A program made the translations under genes and the position numbers. This document shows, piece by piece, positions 1-13,500 of a stretch of 64,000 nt of DNA; the stretch's first letter is position 1, and each line of letters opens with the position of its first letter. Source of the stretch: Strix aluco (lineage: Eukaryota > Chordata > Aves > Strigiformes > Strigidae); the NCBI RefSeq assembly GCF_031877795.1, contig NC_133948.1:16570948-16634947 (forward strand). Reading direction: 5' to 3'. The notes below the pieces were generated by a model. It was given only the letters and a program-made list of their open reading frames with translations, did not search any database and was not told where the DNA came from.

Positions 1-42
1 CCTCCTGTTCCCCCCCAGGCAGGGGCTGCCCCCCAGACTCAC

Positions 43-1522
43 CTTGTTTACCACAATGAAGCCTTTGGAGTCGATGTTGATGCCACTCTGCTTGAGAAAG
101 CCCGTCGCTGGGACTGCGCCTGCAGGAGAAGGCAAGGGCTGCCGGTGCCATAACCAGGCATCCCCACAGCCCCTGGGGGGCTGATCCCGAGGCCAGCAGA
201 TCTGCCCCCTGCCCGGACAACCTGTCTGCACCAAGGGAAAGGCAGCAGGCTGCTTTGGGGGCGGGGGGCAGAGCCACGCATCTTACAGAGCCCCCACTAC
301 TCCCACTACATCACCCTCTGCACCCCCGAGGTCCCTACTGCTCTCCAAACCATCAGTGCACCACTGCCCACCATCTTTTTCTAATGCTTGAAGATGATTT
401 TCAATCCACTTCTCTTTTATAGATATTTTGAAAAAAATATATTTAAAAGCGAGCCCTTGGGTTTCCAGACAGGGCTCCTCCACCTCCTGTACAATCTGTA
501 CCTTTTCTTCAGCTTTCATTTTCTTTTTTTGATCTTTTTTTTCCTCAAATCAGAGTAGCCAATAAAACAACAAAAGCAGAATTAAACAAATTCTGTGATT
601 CTTCCAGTCCGCAACACTTTGAAACGTTACAGAGCAAGAAAGGGATTTTTATTTCCCCCAGATATAAAGGAAAAAAATACCCTCTTCTACGGTAGTGACA
701 GCAATAAAAAAAAAAAAAAAAAAAGAAGAAAAAAATTCAGTTTGGGGAGGCTTTAAAAAAACAACTTAAGAGGATGAAATTGGTTTGAATAGGGTTTTTT
801 TCTGGAAAAAACAAAACCATTACTATTTTCCAAATATATCTTCAGTTGCATTTTGGGGTGGAGGCTCTAAAAAGGCCCTTTTCAGCTTTTCTACACAGAC
901 TCATGTGTGGCAGCTGAGCAGAGCTGGCACATCCCCACCAGCACCCCCAGCTACCTGGCCCTGGGGGCCCATCACTGCCACATCCCCTCCAGCTTCTCCT
1001 CCACTGAGCAAAGCACCACCAGCCCGCCGGGCTCTGCACCCGCAGCAACAGCCCCTTACCAACACCAACGACACACACATCGGCACGCAGGACCTTCCCG
1101 CTCTTCAGCACAACCTCCTTCAGCTGCATTAGACACAGTGGGACATCACAGTTATTTCAGGGACAACCCCCCGCCTCCCCATAGCAGCAGCAAGCCAAGC
1201 TGGCAGCTCACTTCATTTTTGACATGCAAGTTGACCATAATTCATTATAACAGCAGCAGGAAGAGGGTGGGAGCAATGAAACCACCCCGCACACCGCGCT
1301 GGAGCATGTTTGCTCCTGGGGACTAAATCCAGGAATATGAATTTCAGAGGGTAGGAAAGAGTAGAGGGCAAAACCCCAGTGGCAAAGGGAACGGCAGCCC
1401 TGGGGGGATGCTGTGGTGGTGCCCCCGGGGAGCCCCTGCCCACACCCTACCTTGCCCTCCTGCTCCCGCAGCTCCGACACCTCTGTCTGCATGTAGAACT
1501 TCACCCTGTTGCTCTCAAACAT
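43..1522 (-). CDS. AIFM3: AIFM3 coding exons 12-14 (last exons inside the window)
   Basis: Exon 12 (1451-1522) encodes [20 protein letters not shown]. Exon 13 (1060-1123) encodes [20 protein letters not shown]. Exon 14 (43-119) encodes residues 425-450, ending GFIVVNK at a phase-0 donor. The conserved GVFAAGD FAD-binding segment that should follow is not present in bases 1-42, so the gene continues off the left edge. Confidence 0.95.
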
Positions 1523-4500
1523 CTGGAGGGGGGACATGGGACAGAGCAGGGGACATCAGGATCCTGAACCACGCCCGCCCTTGGTGTCCCTCTGCCCCCC
1601 GCACTGCCCTGCCCACCCTCCGGGCTCGCCTCGCCCCGTGCTGCAAAGGGGGTCAGCACCACCTCCGACCCCAACACGTGTCCAGAAGAAGGTGCTCTAC
1701 AGCATGTGGACCACGAGAGGGAAGACGCAGCCCGTTCTTTCTTTCTAGAGACTGCTACCATCACAGCTTAATCAATAAACATCAAATAACAAATTAATTA
1801 GTGCAATAAGTGAAACAAGCAGAACCCGCTGTCACCAAAACCACCCCCCGGATGGGAAAGCGAGGTCACCTTCATGACAGCACGGCCAACCCTCTCCCCA
1901 AGGAACTTCTTGAAGGGGACTTCCTCCAGCTCCACCAGGGACACGGAGTGGGCCCTCTCCGCGAGGTAGGCGGCCACCTCCATCCCTGGGAAACAGAAGC
2001 AGGTCCGAGCGGCCGTGGGAAGCCCCCGGCGCTGGCCACAGCGGAGGAGCAGCCTTGTTCGCTCCTGGCTGGGGAGGTTGGAGCTGCTCTACTGGGAGCT
2101 CTGGGATGCCATCAGACCTGGTGGCCACAAGGGCACAGGCCATTTCAGGTGAGATTTATGATTTATGGCGATTTGTTCTTAGATGCAGGTTTCAAAGACT
2201 GAAGGGAGGAACTGGCCATGGTGAAGTCCCAAAGTGCCCTGGGAAGCTGCAGCACTTGGAGCAATGGACCTCAGATGAGGGAAACCTTCCTCTTACGGCT
2301 GGGACTGTCTCAGCAGAGGTAATGAGCTGTGGGCTGAAAACAGCCCTTGTGACGAGCTGTTTTCTCCGATCCGAATGGGAGAATTTTGGTGCTGGTAATT
2401 GCATGGGAACCTTTACCAAGACATTTCCTATCTATGGGGTTTTGTTTTGGAAATGGATCTTTCTTATGACCTGCAGGTTACAGTTGGGTCGTCGCCCCCA
2501 TGCTTTGCTGTAGGTGGGATTGATTGGACCATTAAAACAGGAATTTTTTTTTAAAAGAAGAAAAACACACACCGAACATTTTATAATAAATTCCCTTACT
2601 AATACCCGTTTATGCTTAAGGCTTGCAGAACCCACAATTTTGTTAGAACCGTAGCAAGCAAAAAGAAGAACCAGCAAAGAAACTATAATATTTTTCCTGT
2701 GTATTTAAAAAAATTCACCACCCTGCTAAAAAGCAAAAGAGAAATAAACTCACAGGCTTTCACCTGCCAACAAGACTCTCCCAGCTGAAGCCAAATCTGG
2801 ACACACCAGATCTGAAAGCACCCAAGCACCAGCACTGGAGTTGCCCAGTATACTTTTCAGACTGGGACAGCACTATCTGCGTCCATGCAAGCTGAACAGC
2901 CCAGTCTCTTCAGTAAAATCAATTTCTTCAGCAAGGAGATGTCCTTACCACCCACCTGGAGCTGGAGGTTGGACTACCCCAAGGTCCAGTTTAGGGGGTG
3001 GGGGGGGTTACCTCTAACTGGGCAGTGACAAACTGGGTGAGGGACTGGGACCATCTGCAGGAAGATGTGGACAGCTGAGGCGCAGGCAGCCACAGAGCGA
3101 GCGCTCACCCAGGAAGGATGCACCCACGATAACCACATTCTTGCTCGTGGCCAGCTTCACGACACGGTTGGCATCTTCGGGCGTCCGGATGTTGAAAACA
3201 TTTTCCACCTCCTTGCCTTTGCAGCTGAGAGCTTTGGGCCTGAAAAACGCACATTGAGGGCGATACAGGTGTTTTTCTTGACCCTGTGGTGGCAAACAGG
3301 ACTGCAGACGCTCTTTCCAGGCCTCCAGCAGCATCTCAGCCTTTCCTTTTTTCACCTTTCTCTGGGCTGGAGACATAACAAATGCTGGTGGGCAGGGGCT
3401 GCTCAGCGGCTGCTGCCAACCCCGTCCCTGGACCAGTGTACCCATGGGGCTGGGGTGAGCTCCCCTCTGGGGCAGTGCAGCACAGCACAGCACAGATCCT
3501 GCTTTGCAAGCTTGTGATTTAACTGTTGTCACGTCGTAAAATTTTCAGAAGTTTAATGGGATACAGAAAACTCACTCTGCCCTCCAGCAGACACTTTGGA
3601 GCCAGATGCTGAAAGTTTCATAAGCCTTTGCAGATGCAGGTTCCACTATCTGTTTCCAGGGGCACACTGCTGATGTTGTAGCAGTTTAATCGTGTCCTTC
3701 CCATGTGCCTACTGGAGCCTATATATTTTTCAAATATCTGGCCCCCGCATACCTGACTCACATCTGGAAGTGGGACAGACGATCTAAAAAATTTAGGTAT
3801 CTTAAAAACATTTATGTGGGGTATCTGGAGCTTGTGCATAAGGATTTCGAAATTATTCCCAAAGGCATAATACTCTCTTGAACGTAATTAGGTGGCGGGT
3901 GCAGATGGTGTTTTGGCTGCAGCGCTGCACACCCCAGCACCAGCCATTGGCACTCGGTGGGGCTGTTGGTGTTACTGGTGGCACACAGGGTGACAACGGG
4001 AGTCCCTACTCAGGCTGTTCAGCAGCATCCCTTCCCCAGATGATAAATTTAGCGGGGGCTGCATTTCTCCTACATCATTTTGTGCCTTTGTGTTAGGAGC
4101 ACAAGGAAAGGGAGCCAGGATGCCTTATTTTCATTTTAAAGTGCCAATTTTGACAAATCCCCTATTGAAAACAAACCGACCTGCTCCTTCCAGGGCACTA
4201 GGGACGATGCGGTCCCAGGTGATGCTCTGGGTCCCAGCAGCAGCTGTGCGGAGCACGACAAGCACATCGCTACTGCTTTTCCCTACGGCTGGACCAGGTT
4301 CCAGTCTTGAAAACTTTCCTCCTGGGGGCAAGCCTCACAAAGGGGCCTGTTAGGCTGGGGCAACAGCAACACCTAATTAAAACTGCAACAGAGAAGCACT
4401 AAGCTTTCATTGTTGAGAAAAATCTTAAAGATTGGCAGGAAATGAAAAATGGAAATTCAGATGGATGAATGATCTGATTGTCAGGGTTGATATTATTGAG

Positions 4501-7500
4501 GGGTGAAAAGAAGAGCAACGTGGTAAAAATGACCTCTAAAGAAAAATTCAGGATACTTCCACCTTGGAGGCTTTTGCTAAAGAAAATACGTTCAAGGTCC
4601 TGGGCATTAATTTTAATATTTTAAGGTGATTAACTCAGGGGGAATTTCCTGAGTCTCTCCCATATTCTCTCGAGCCAGCCCCCAGGGAACAGCACAGTGT
4701 TAGGGTGCTGCTGGCAAACTCCTCCACGTTTTCAAATCTCAGTTTTGTACCAGTTTCTTTAAGAGCAAACACCCAGACCCCGACTGCTTCAGGGGGTACT
4801 TTTTGTTAATACCCTTTTGACCTTGACACTGACCATGAAACACCCCAGTAGCAAATCCCACAGCTGTCCTGACAGCCCCCATGTCTGGGTGACCCTTGGG
4901 TGACACAGGCTTTTCAGCTTTGGCTGAGCAGACACACCCAGCACAGATTTATAGAGATATACATGATAGAGATATATGCACAGACGTATCCAATAGGTGT
5001 TCCTTGCCTTTTCTGCAAACACTCTTGCAAACAAATTCAGTGTCCAAATTCAACTGCCATATTTGACCCTTTATCCCCAGGCACAAGCTCCTCACATTCT
5101 CAGATAAAACAGTTTCTCTCGAAATGTTTGTTCATAACTTACGTGTTTCCAGTCGCTATCAGCAGCTTGTTGTATTCCATCTTAAATCCATCCTTAAACA
5201 CGGCTGTCTTGTTCTTGATATCCACGGCCGCAACCTGAAATCATTCCTAAATAATGTTAAGGGATGAAATCCCAGATGTTCTGAGCTCCCAGCCCAATCA
5301 ACTTGTCTGTCAGGTTTTAGTCTCCTGTGTTCCTGTCCACAGTTTAGCCAACCCAGACTGTAAATATTCCTAGTTACCTTTTCACAAATCCTTGAAGACC
5401 TCCCGGTATAAATAAAATAATGGAGAGAAATGTTTAAATAATCGCTGTCTGCACTGCTTGCAGGCTGATTATTCTAGTCAGAGGCCAGTTGGCCACCCCA
5501 GATCCATGTGAGGATGCTCACAAATGGCAGGTAAGAAATGACGGTTCCCAATGATGGTTTGTGCAGGGTGTCCTTCCTGCTATGGGAGGAATTGCATTAA
5601 TTGTGGTTCTGAACAACCACAGGCAACCTGTGCTCTGGGGCATAAAACAGGGGGGCTGGGGAAGAAGCAAGGTTTCTGCAATGGCATGTAGTGAGCCAAG
5701 AACAGCTGCCACATCTCCTAAACACAGCCTTTGCACACCAGCACTTGTAGGAGACGGCCTGCAGGTCCACATAGGACCCTCCTTACCTGCATTTCGGTCA
5801 GGACTTCAATGTCATAGGTGCGGAAGAACTCCTTGGGGCGCAGGGCAATCTGCTCCGGGTGGGAATCCATCGACTGCGAAAAAAAGCCATTTTTTGTCAA
5901 CCACTGTGGGTTGAACAGGCGGGTGGAGAAATGCCCGTTACCCACACAAGTCAGCAGTAGTCTGAAGTCAGTCCTTATGGCATAGGTTAAGAGAGAGGCT
6001 CTGCAGGGGCTGGAATCAAAGCCTGTTCAAGTAAAGGCCATCACCAGATGTTGGACTGGGCTCTGTTGCTTCTCTGCTCGGCGTGGGGGTGGCACTCACC
6101 GGCTAAGGCAGGACCACGGCAAGTGCTCCCGAGTGTCTGCAAAGCAGCTCCTACGGCAGCCCCTCACAACACCAAGTTCATAGGAGCAAAGGAAAAGCCC
6201 TATTATTTGGAGAACAACCAGTTGCCAGGGGAAGTGGAAGCTAAGTTAACGCAGCAAAGGCAACGCTTTCAGAAGCACCCAAGGCACGCAGCACAAGTTC
6301 CCTCAAAAGCTGAAGCAGGGGCATGTGGCCCATATCTGCTCATCTTTTGCTGCAAGATAAAGGTTCTTGCTCTTCCCAGCCTTCTCTGGTCACTCGGGTG
6401 AGACCTACATCATCTTTACAGGCAGGGTTGAGCTCATGTTTGAGCCCAAGTTCATCTGTCCTAACCCTGTGGACAGAAGCTCAGACGTAGGGTGAGGACA
6501 AGCTGAGCACCAAGTGACCTGTGAGCAGGTTGTTCCACGCTCCAGTGCACCCCTCCCCGCCTGCAGCACGGCGGGGACAGGCAAGGCCACGGACATGCCA
6601 CGGTCAAGCCCTGCAGCATGTCCCCCAGCGCTGAGCAGCAGCATCCTTCACCTGTGCCGCAGAGGCATGGCGTCTGGGCTTGACCCAAGAGGGACAGGGG
6701 ATGCAGGAATCAGGGGCTGCACCATCTGCCCCCGGGGATGGATGTGCAAGGTCCTTCTCCCTGGAAACGTCTGTCTGCGTCCGGGATGAGCCCTGCAGGA
6801 CACTCCCTTACCGTGACTTCAGATAACACCGTGCTCAGAACAGACCCTTATCTTAGGGCTTGAGGCAGGTGCAGGGTCATACAGGTTTTACTGCAAATTC
6901 TTTAAACACCCAATGTTTACAGAGAGGAATGTCTGACCCCTTGGGAGTGGCAGCTCCCACCTCAGCGTGCAGGGAGAGCAGCACAGAGCAGCGCACAACC
7001 ACCATGGGTTTTGCTGCTGCTCAGTGCTCTGGAGACCATAGCAGGGACGTTGAAGCACACCAGGGAGCAGGTCATGGTCCAAAGGGGACAACGAGGAACA
7101 GCCCGGCGGGACCTCGGGACGTACTGATAACCAGTGTTCAGCAAGGCAGAGGGAGGGCAATGCTGCAGTATCAGGAGTCAAGAAGTCTGCTGCTTACAGC
7201 TTTACACACTCCTGCTCTAATGACTCTTTCCAGGGCTAGTCCCACTCACAATAGGATTAAGAAAAATCCCGTTTTTTCCAGGCCTGTTCCCAAAAATTCT
7301 GCCCTCTCTTCCACAGGCTTTGTGCACCAAAAGCAGCTACAGCCAGAGGTGTTTAGTGGAGAGTTTAACAAACCATGCACAACATGTCTGGCGTGTGAGA
7401 TGCTCTTGCTATTTAACAGAGAGTAGAAAAGGCACTTTAAGACTCACAGAGTGGGGATAAGTGTTTTGGAGAGCTGCCTGCCTGGGACAGTGACTGCGAG

Positions 7501-10500
7501 CTTCTCTGAGCTCCCCAGCACAGCCTCTGTGACTCTGGGATGCAGGTTTCAGGCAGCTGCTCCTCACCCCAAACAGGTCTGGTCCAAGCACAGAAATGGT
7601 TCGAATGCTGTCAAAAAGCCACGTGCATATTTGCCTTCCGTGGAAAACCACTTTGTCTTGGGGCTGGAAGCAGAGTCAGATGCTGTGATTGTAGAGTACC
7701 AGCCCTCATAGATAAGCATCCCTGACATGAAGGGCAATACATATACCACCTCTTCTTATGTTATCTCCAGGCTTCAAGATCTAATGCTGTTGTCCAACCT
7801 GAGTTGCTGTCTGATACCAGGTAAAGCTCAGGAATCAGTAATAAAAAATGTGATTAGAAGATCATCCTGTGTCTACAGATTGGAATGCAAAACGGGATGT
7901 GTGCCAGAAAAAGTGATCTTTGCGCTGTGGCCAAGTTACCAAGTTGTGGTGATGAGTGATAATCATACTAATTATGGCATGGAGCAGCACTGGGCAGTAA
8001 GAACCATGCACTAATAAACAACTTGGTAGACAATACAATTTTTTGACAATGCCCCATTTCATTGCCCTGAAGATTTTGATCCAGAAACAGAGTAAGAAGA
8101 TCCCTCCAGGTATGAGCTGGTCAAGACAGCTATTGCTAGACCTCTGAAGAATGCCCTTGGTTCTGTACTGGAGTACTCTTAGTTCAGAGTTTGAACAAAT
8201 CCTCTTTTGTGTTTCATATTTCAGTCATCAACAGAAAAGAAAATTCAAGGGAAAACAGAGACAGGACAAATAAGGAAGAAGAAACATGCTGCTGCAATGA
8301 ATAACAGTGGGGAAAGGTCCTAGGTCAGATTTTAAAACTGGGGAGGAATGTGACATACCCAAAGTGATACAAACCTTACTGAGCTTTGGTCTGTCGTAGG
8401 GCAAGTGTCTGTCCATCGTGCACATCACAATCCTGTCTGAGAAACCCTCCTGGCGCAAGGTCTCTGCACAGACCAGTCCAGCTGCCCCTAAGGGAGAGGG
8501 AAGGCTGTTGGCAGCTGCGCGTACCGGCCACTTAAAGGTCTGAACCTTTTGTTCCTAAACCCCACTGGGGCTGACTCCAGAATCACCATCTCCACTAGCC
8601 CTGGCCTTACGTCGTGGCCCTTCACAAGTCAAACAGCTTGCATGGGGAGCCAGCTGGGGTGGATGCACCAGGCAGGAGCAGGGATCCAGTCTGTGGAGCA
8701 TGACGTTAATCCTCTGTGGGACGTGTCTGTCCCTAAACTCACGCAGACACACAAAAAGCACACCTGAGGAGTGCTGCCAGCACCTACACACCTCTCACAA
8801 GCACAGGGGCAGGGGTGGCTGCTCGGACCCTTGCACTCCCCTAGTCGGGGAAGGGTCTTGCAGCTCCCTCCCTGTGCACTCAGCTCCTGGTGAAGTCACA
8901 GCCGAACACACAGGGCAGGGAGTACTCCCTGCGGACAGCTGAAGTGTTGGTTGGGTGCTTCGCTTTTGCATGCAATTTCTTTGAGGGTTTTTTGTTTGCT
9001 TGTTTATAAACACAGAAAAAAGGCTAAATCAAACAAAAAGCTGCCTTGAGGCGTGCTGTCCCCTTGCAGTCAGGCAGCCTGATGGGCAATGTCCCTTCTG
9101 CCCTGGCCAAACTGGTGAGACTCGAGAGCTCAGGTGAGAAGTCCTGAGTCTCCTCTCAACCAAGGAAGCCTCACTCAATGACGAGTGTTGTAAGGGCCAC
9201 AGTTTCTGTAACACCAGTGAAAGAAGATGGACCTGGACAGAACCATGGTTTGGTCCATCAACAAAATGCTCCTGTTGATGGAGGTGGGGGATGACAGTGG
9301 AAGAAGAGACAGGTGGGTGGGCATCCTATGCACGCTGCCTGGAGCCAGGACTGACGCTGCACTGCTGCCAGGATGACCCTCACATCAGCAAGCGGCTGCG
9401 GTCGCTTGCCCTCAGCTCTGCTGGGCATGGCTGGATCTTGGTCCTCGATGCAGGGCTGGATGTGTAGTGTCTTCCCAGAACTTCTTCCTCACAACACCAG
9501 CTTTGAAATCTCTTTTCCCATCCACCAGAACAGAGTTTGGTCTTTAATAGACCTGTAAATTTAGTGGGTCAAGCCTGAGAAAGTTCATTCAGCAACAGCT
9601 AACATGGCCTGTGGAATGGCCTTGCTGAGGATTTTGAAGAGTGTCCAGCCCTGCCACACACCAGGACAGTCCAGCTGACCTTGGGAAAAAGCAATGTCAC
9701 ACCCTGGCTTTCAGTCAACAAACAGCAGGGGCACAAGGAAGGGAAAAATGTTACCCAGCAGCAAGGGAAAAGCCAGCCAGGCTGGTTCTCCCCTCTGCTC
9801 AGGCTGTGAGCTGTAACTTAGATGGCAGGAGCAGGAGATTGCAGTGTGCTCCCCATTTCCACAGCTTGGATCTGGTGACCTGGAGGCTGTAATCAGGTAA
9901 GAACAACCCATGTGCCAGGAGCAGCCGTCCCCTCCCAGCCTCAGGACCAACACCGGACAGCTTGTGTCCTTCTCCCACCCTCCATTTCACCACAACATGG
10001 CCCAGTCCATTCCAGAAACACAAACTCAGCAGATGGAATTCCCTTTCTACAAAAATTGCATTACGCAAATGGAGTTGGGACAAGAGATAAGAAAAGATAG
10101 CTTGGTAATTTTGCTATTTCATGCCGGGATTTGATATTTTCTGGGAAGATGGACGAATTTATCTTCAGAAAAGCACCTCGAGGTGGGAGCTTTGGAGCTG
10201 CAGGCAGCTACAATGGGATGAGATAGAGATGTGCAGGCTCCAAGAGGAAAACGTGTATCCACATCACAGGAACACCTGAGAGGACTTTACACTTCTCAGT
10301 TGTGGAAATCAGGGGTTAATGATATATCTGTGGAGGGTGCAGAGGGAAGAGGGTTCAGGACACCCACTACAAAGGGCTGTGACAGGGAACTACAAAGCTC
10401 CACAGACTGGAGGCACAGGGCACCTTTGGACCATTAGTGTGTAGGACAAAAAGGCTCAGGAAGCCCCTCTGGGCTGACCCTTTGGACAGGGAGGCACGCG

Positions 10501-13500
10501 GGAGGGGTGACAGAAGGTGAATCGCACACAGACTCTCTGCACACCTGCCCAGGAGGGGACACACGCAGCGGTCCCAGCACACACCACCCGGTACCTGCAC
10601 CGATGATCAGCACGTTGGTACTGCTCAGGTTGTAGTTGCTCAAGGAGATGCACTTTGCCATCATCTTTGTTCTCCTCTGTGTCTGAAGAGCCTATGCCAC
10701 CAACAAGAAGAAAAGTCAATATCTTTTCTCAGTTTTAACCTGGGTAGCCAGGCAGGAACGGGGACAACTACACTACTGTCATAAAACAGCTTGGATAGAA
10801 AGGGAATAACTGTGCCCTTGTACCCAGCGAGGACTCCAAACCCACGTTCATCCAAATATCTTTCCACCATCCAGTGCACTACCCCCTTACAAGATACAAA
10901 AGAAAAAAAATCCATCATCTTCTGCAAATTCATCCACACACACAAAGCGGGGGAAAAAAAATTTAAAAAGCAGCCCAGGTGTGTCATTGTGCAATTCTGC
11001 AACCAACAGGTGAGAGGAAAATGCAGAAATCCTATCAGGAACTTCATCCTGTGCCTGAGCAGAGATTGTATACCTCTGATATCCAAACCTGATGGACTTG
11101 TCCAACCTACCAGAGCACACCCAAGGGGCTATGCCACTATAGCCCTGCTGCACAGACCCCTTGTTGCCAGCTGTTGGGAGTCCAAAATGTGTTTCTGTTA
11201 GAGAAAACCCTCCTCATCACATCCCACCTGAATCAGCTGGAGTAGAAGTGCTGCCATTCAGGTGACCTCTCTGGATCTAACCCAAGGGCTACAAAGGTCC
11301 AGCTGGTTCTGAGCCGCTGGATTCACACACATGCACATGCAAACATGCATCAGAAGGTGGCTTTTCATGGAAAGAAAGATGGCAGTGGCCTGAACAGGCT
11401 TCATCCTGCATCCTGTCTCGGGGGATGAGAGCCCTCCCTGCCCACGCACCAGGTTCCTCTCCAGCAAAAGCTGCTGATGTCTGGGCTCAAGAGGGAGCAC
11501 AGATGACCTCTGTCATTGCTGTGCCACATTCAGACCCAGCAGACAAGGCCAAAAGGCTGGTGGAAAAGGCCTGTTTCCATGGACCAACTAAATGAAAAGC
11601 TGCTATGAGCTTAAGAATACACAAGACAAGTTCAGGACAAACACCCAGTAAGACCTTCTGAATCCATGGACACCCCAGGTCAGGTGTCCAGCAGCTGCAG
11701 GGAGGCTGGACGAGCACAGGCAGGATGGGAGGGGGACACAACACCTCTGCCCTGCTCCACTCGTGCTCCCGTACATACTTTGGGCTGCTGCTTGAGACAG
11801 GACCAGGCTAGGTGGACCTTTGATTTATCCATGTTGGATGCTCACGCATCCTTCTGTTCAGGCACTGCTTCCCCTGCCAGAGACCCCAAAGAAAAGCATT
11901 TCCCCCCACTCCCATGCACACAGAGCAAAAAGCAAAAGCATGGGCCTTGATTTTGGGATTCCAGTGGCCCCTCACCTGCTTGCTTGCTCGGATGTACACC
12001 TTCTCCTTCTCGATCTTCACCTGAGGGTGAGAGAACAGCAGCAGTTTGCAGGACAGTTGAGTGCCTCTGGCCATGCAAAGCTCACCCCAACTCGAGGCTG
12101 CGTGATGTTTCCTGTCCCATGCCAACTATGCACTGATGTTCAGTGTAAAACCTGATTTCTATCTCAGGCTGATGGCTGGTTTCTCAGTTCCACCCCACTC
12201 CTGCTCAGGACACCTCCCAGATCGTGCACCTCCACCCTCAGGTTCCCAGGAGGTGTCTGGTGCCCGTGGCTGGAGGCAAGGGCAGCTGAAGGGAGGAAGG
12301 AGAGCTGGGTGAGGTGCTACTCTCCAGTGGTCACCCCAGCATGTGCTTGGAAAAATGTGTGCTCCACACCTTCAAAGAGCATGCTAATCCCAATGCAAAC
12401 AGCCATTCTGCAGATGACACCAAGCTGAGTGGTGCAGTTGCTACTCTAGAGAGAAGGGATGCCCTCCAGAGGGACCTGGACAAGCTCAAGAAATGGGACC
12501 ATGTGAACCTCATGAAGTTCAACAAGGCCAAGGGCAGGGTCCTGCACCTAGGTTGGGGCAACCCCCAGCATCAGTACAGGCTGGGGGGTGAAGGGCTTGA
12601 GAGCAGCCTTGAGGAGAAGGACTTGGAGGTATTAGTGGATGGAAAGCTGACAGTCCAGAAAGCCAACTGTGTCCTGGGCTGCATCATGAGAAGTGTGGGC
12701 AGCAGGTCGAGGGAGGGGATTCTCCCCCTCTGCTCCTCTCTGGTAAGACTCCACCTGCAGTGCTGTGTCCAGCTCTGGGATCCTCAGCACAGGAAGGACA
12801 CGGACCTGCTGGAGCAGGGCCAGTGGAGGCCACAAAAATGATCAGCGAGGACAGGCTGAGAGTATTGGGGTTGTTCAGCCTGGAGAAGAGAAGGCTCCAG
12901 GGAGACCTTATGGCAGCCCTTTAATACTTAAAGGGGGCTTATATGAAAGATGGGGACAGACTTTTTAGTAGGACCTATAGCAACAGGACAAGGGGCAATG
13001 GTTTAAAACTAAAAGAGGGTAGATTTAGACTGAACATAAGGAAGAAATGTTTTACAATGAGGGTGGTGAGACAGTGGAACAGGTTGCCCAGAGAAGTTGT
13101 GGACGCCCCATTCCTGGAAGCATTTGAGGTCAGGCTGGAAGGGGCTTTGAGCAACGTGATCCAGTGAAAGGTGTCCCTGCCCACAGCAGTAGGGCTAGAT
13201 TAGGTGATCGTTAATGGTCCCTTCCAACCCAAACCATGCTGATTCTGTGTTTTCCTCTGCTGCTGTAAGAACGAAGGTCTTACCTGGAACCTGGGTAAGC
13301 TGTCCAAGCCAGGAAAGTCCTCTATGTCACCTGTGCCAATGTTGAAGCAAGCTCCGTGCCAGGGACAGCGGACTCTTCCTTTGGACAAAACCCCTGCAGG
13401 AAACATGGCAGAGCAGAGTTGGTGCTGCCCTGCAGCTGCCTCCCATCCCTGCCTGCAGCCCACTGAGATCGAGCTGCCACGACCTGGCCAGGGCAGGGAT

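Noticed and set aside
12314-13167. Apparent protein-coding frames with strong similarity to reverse transcriptase
   Set aside because: They are a truncated, frame-broken CR1 LINE, not a host gene.
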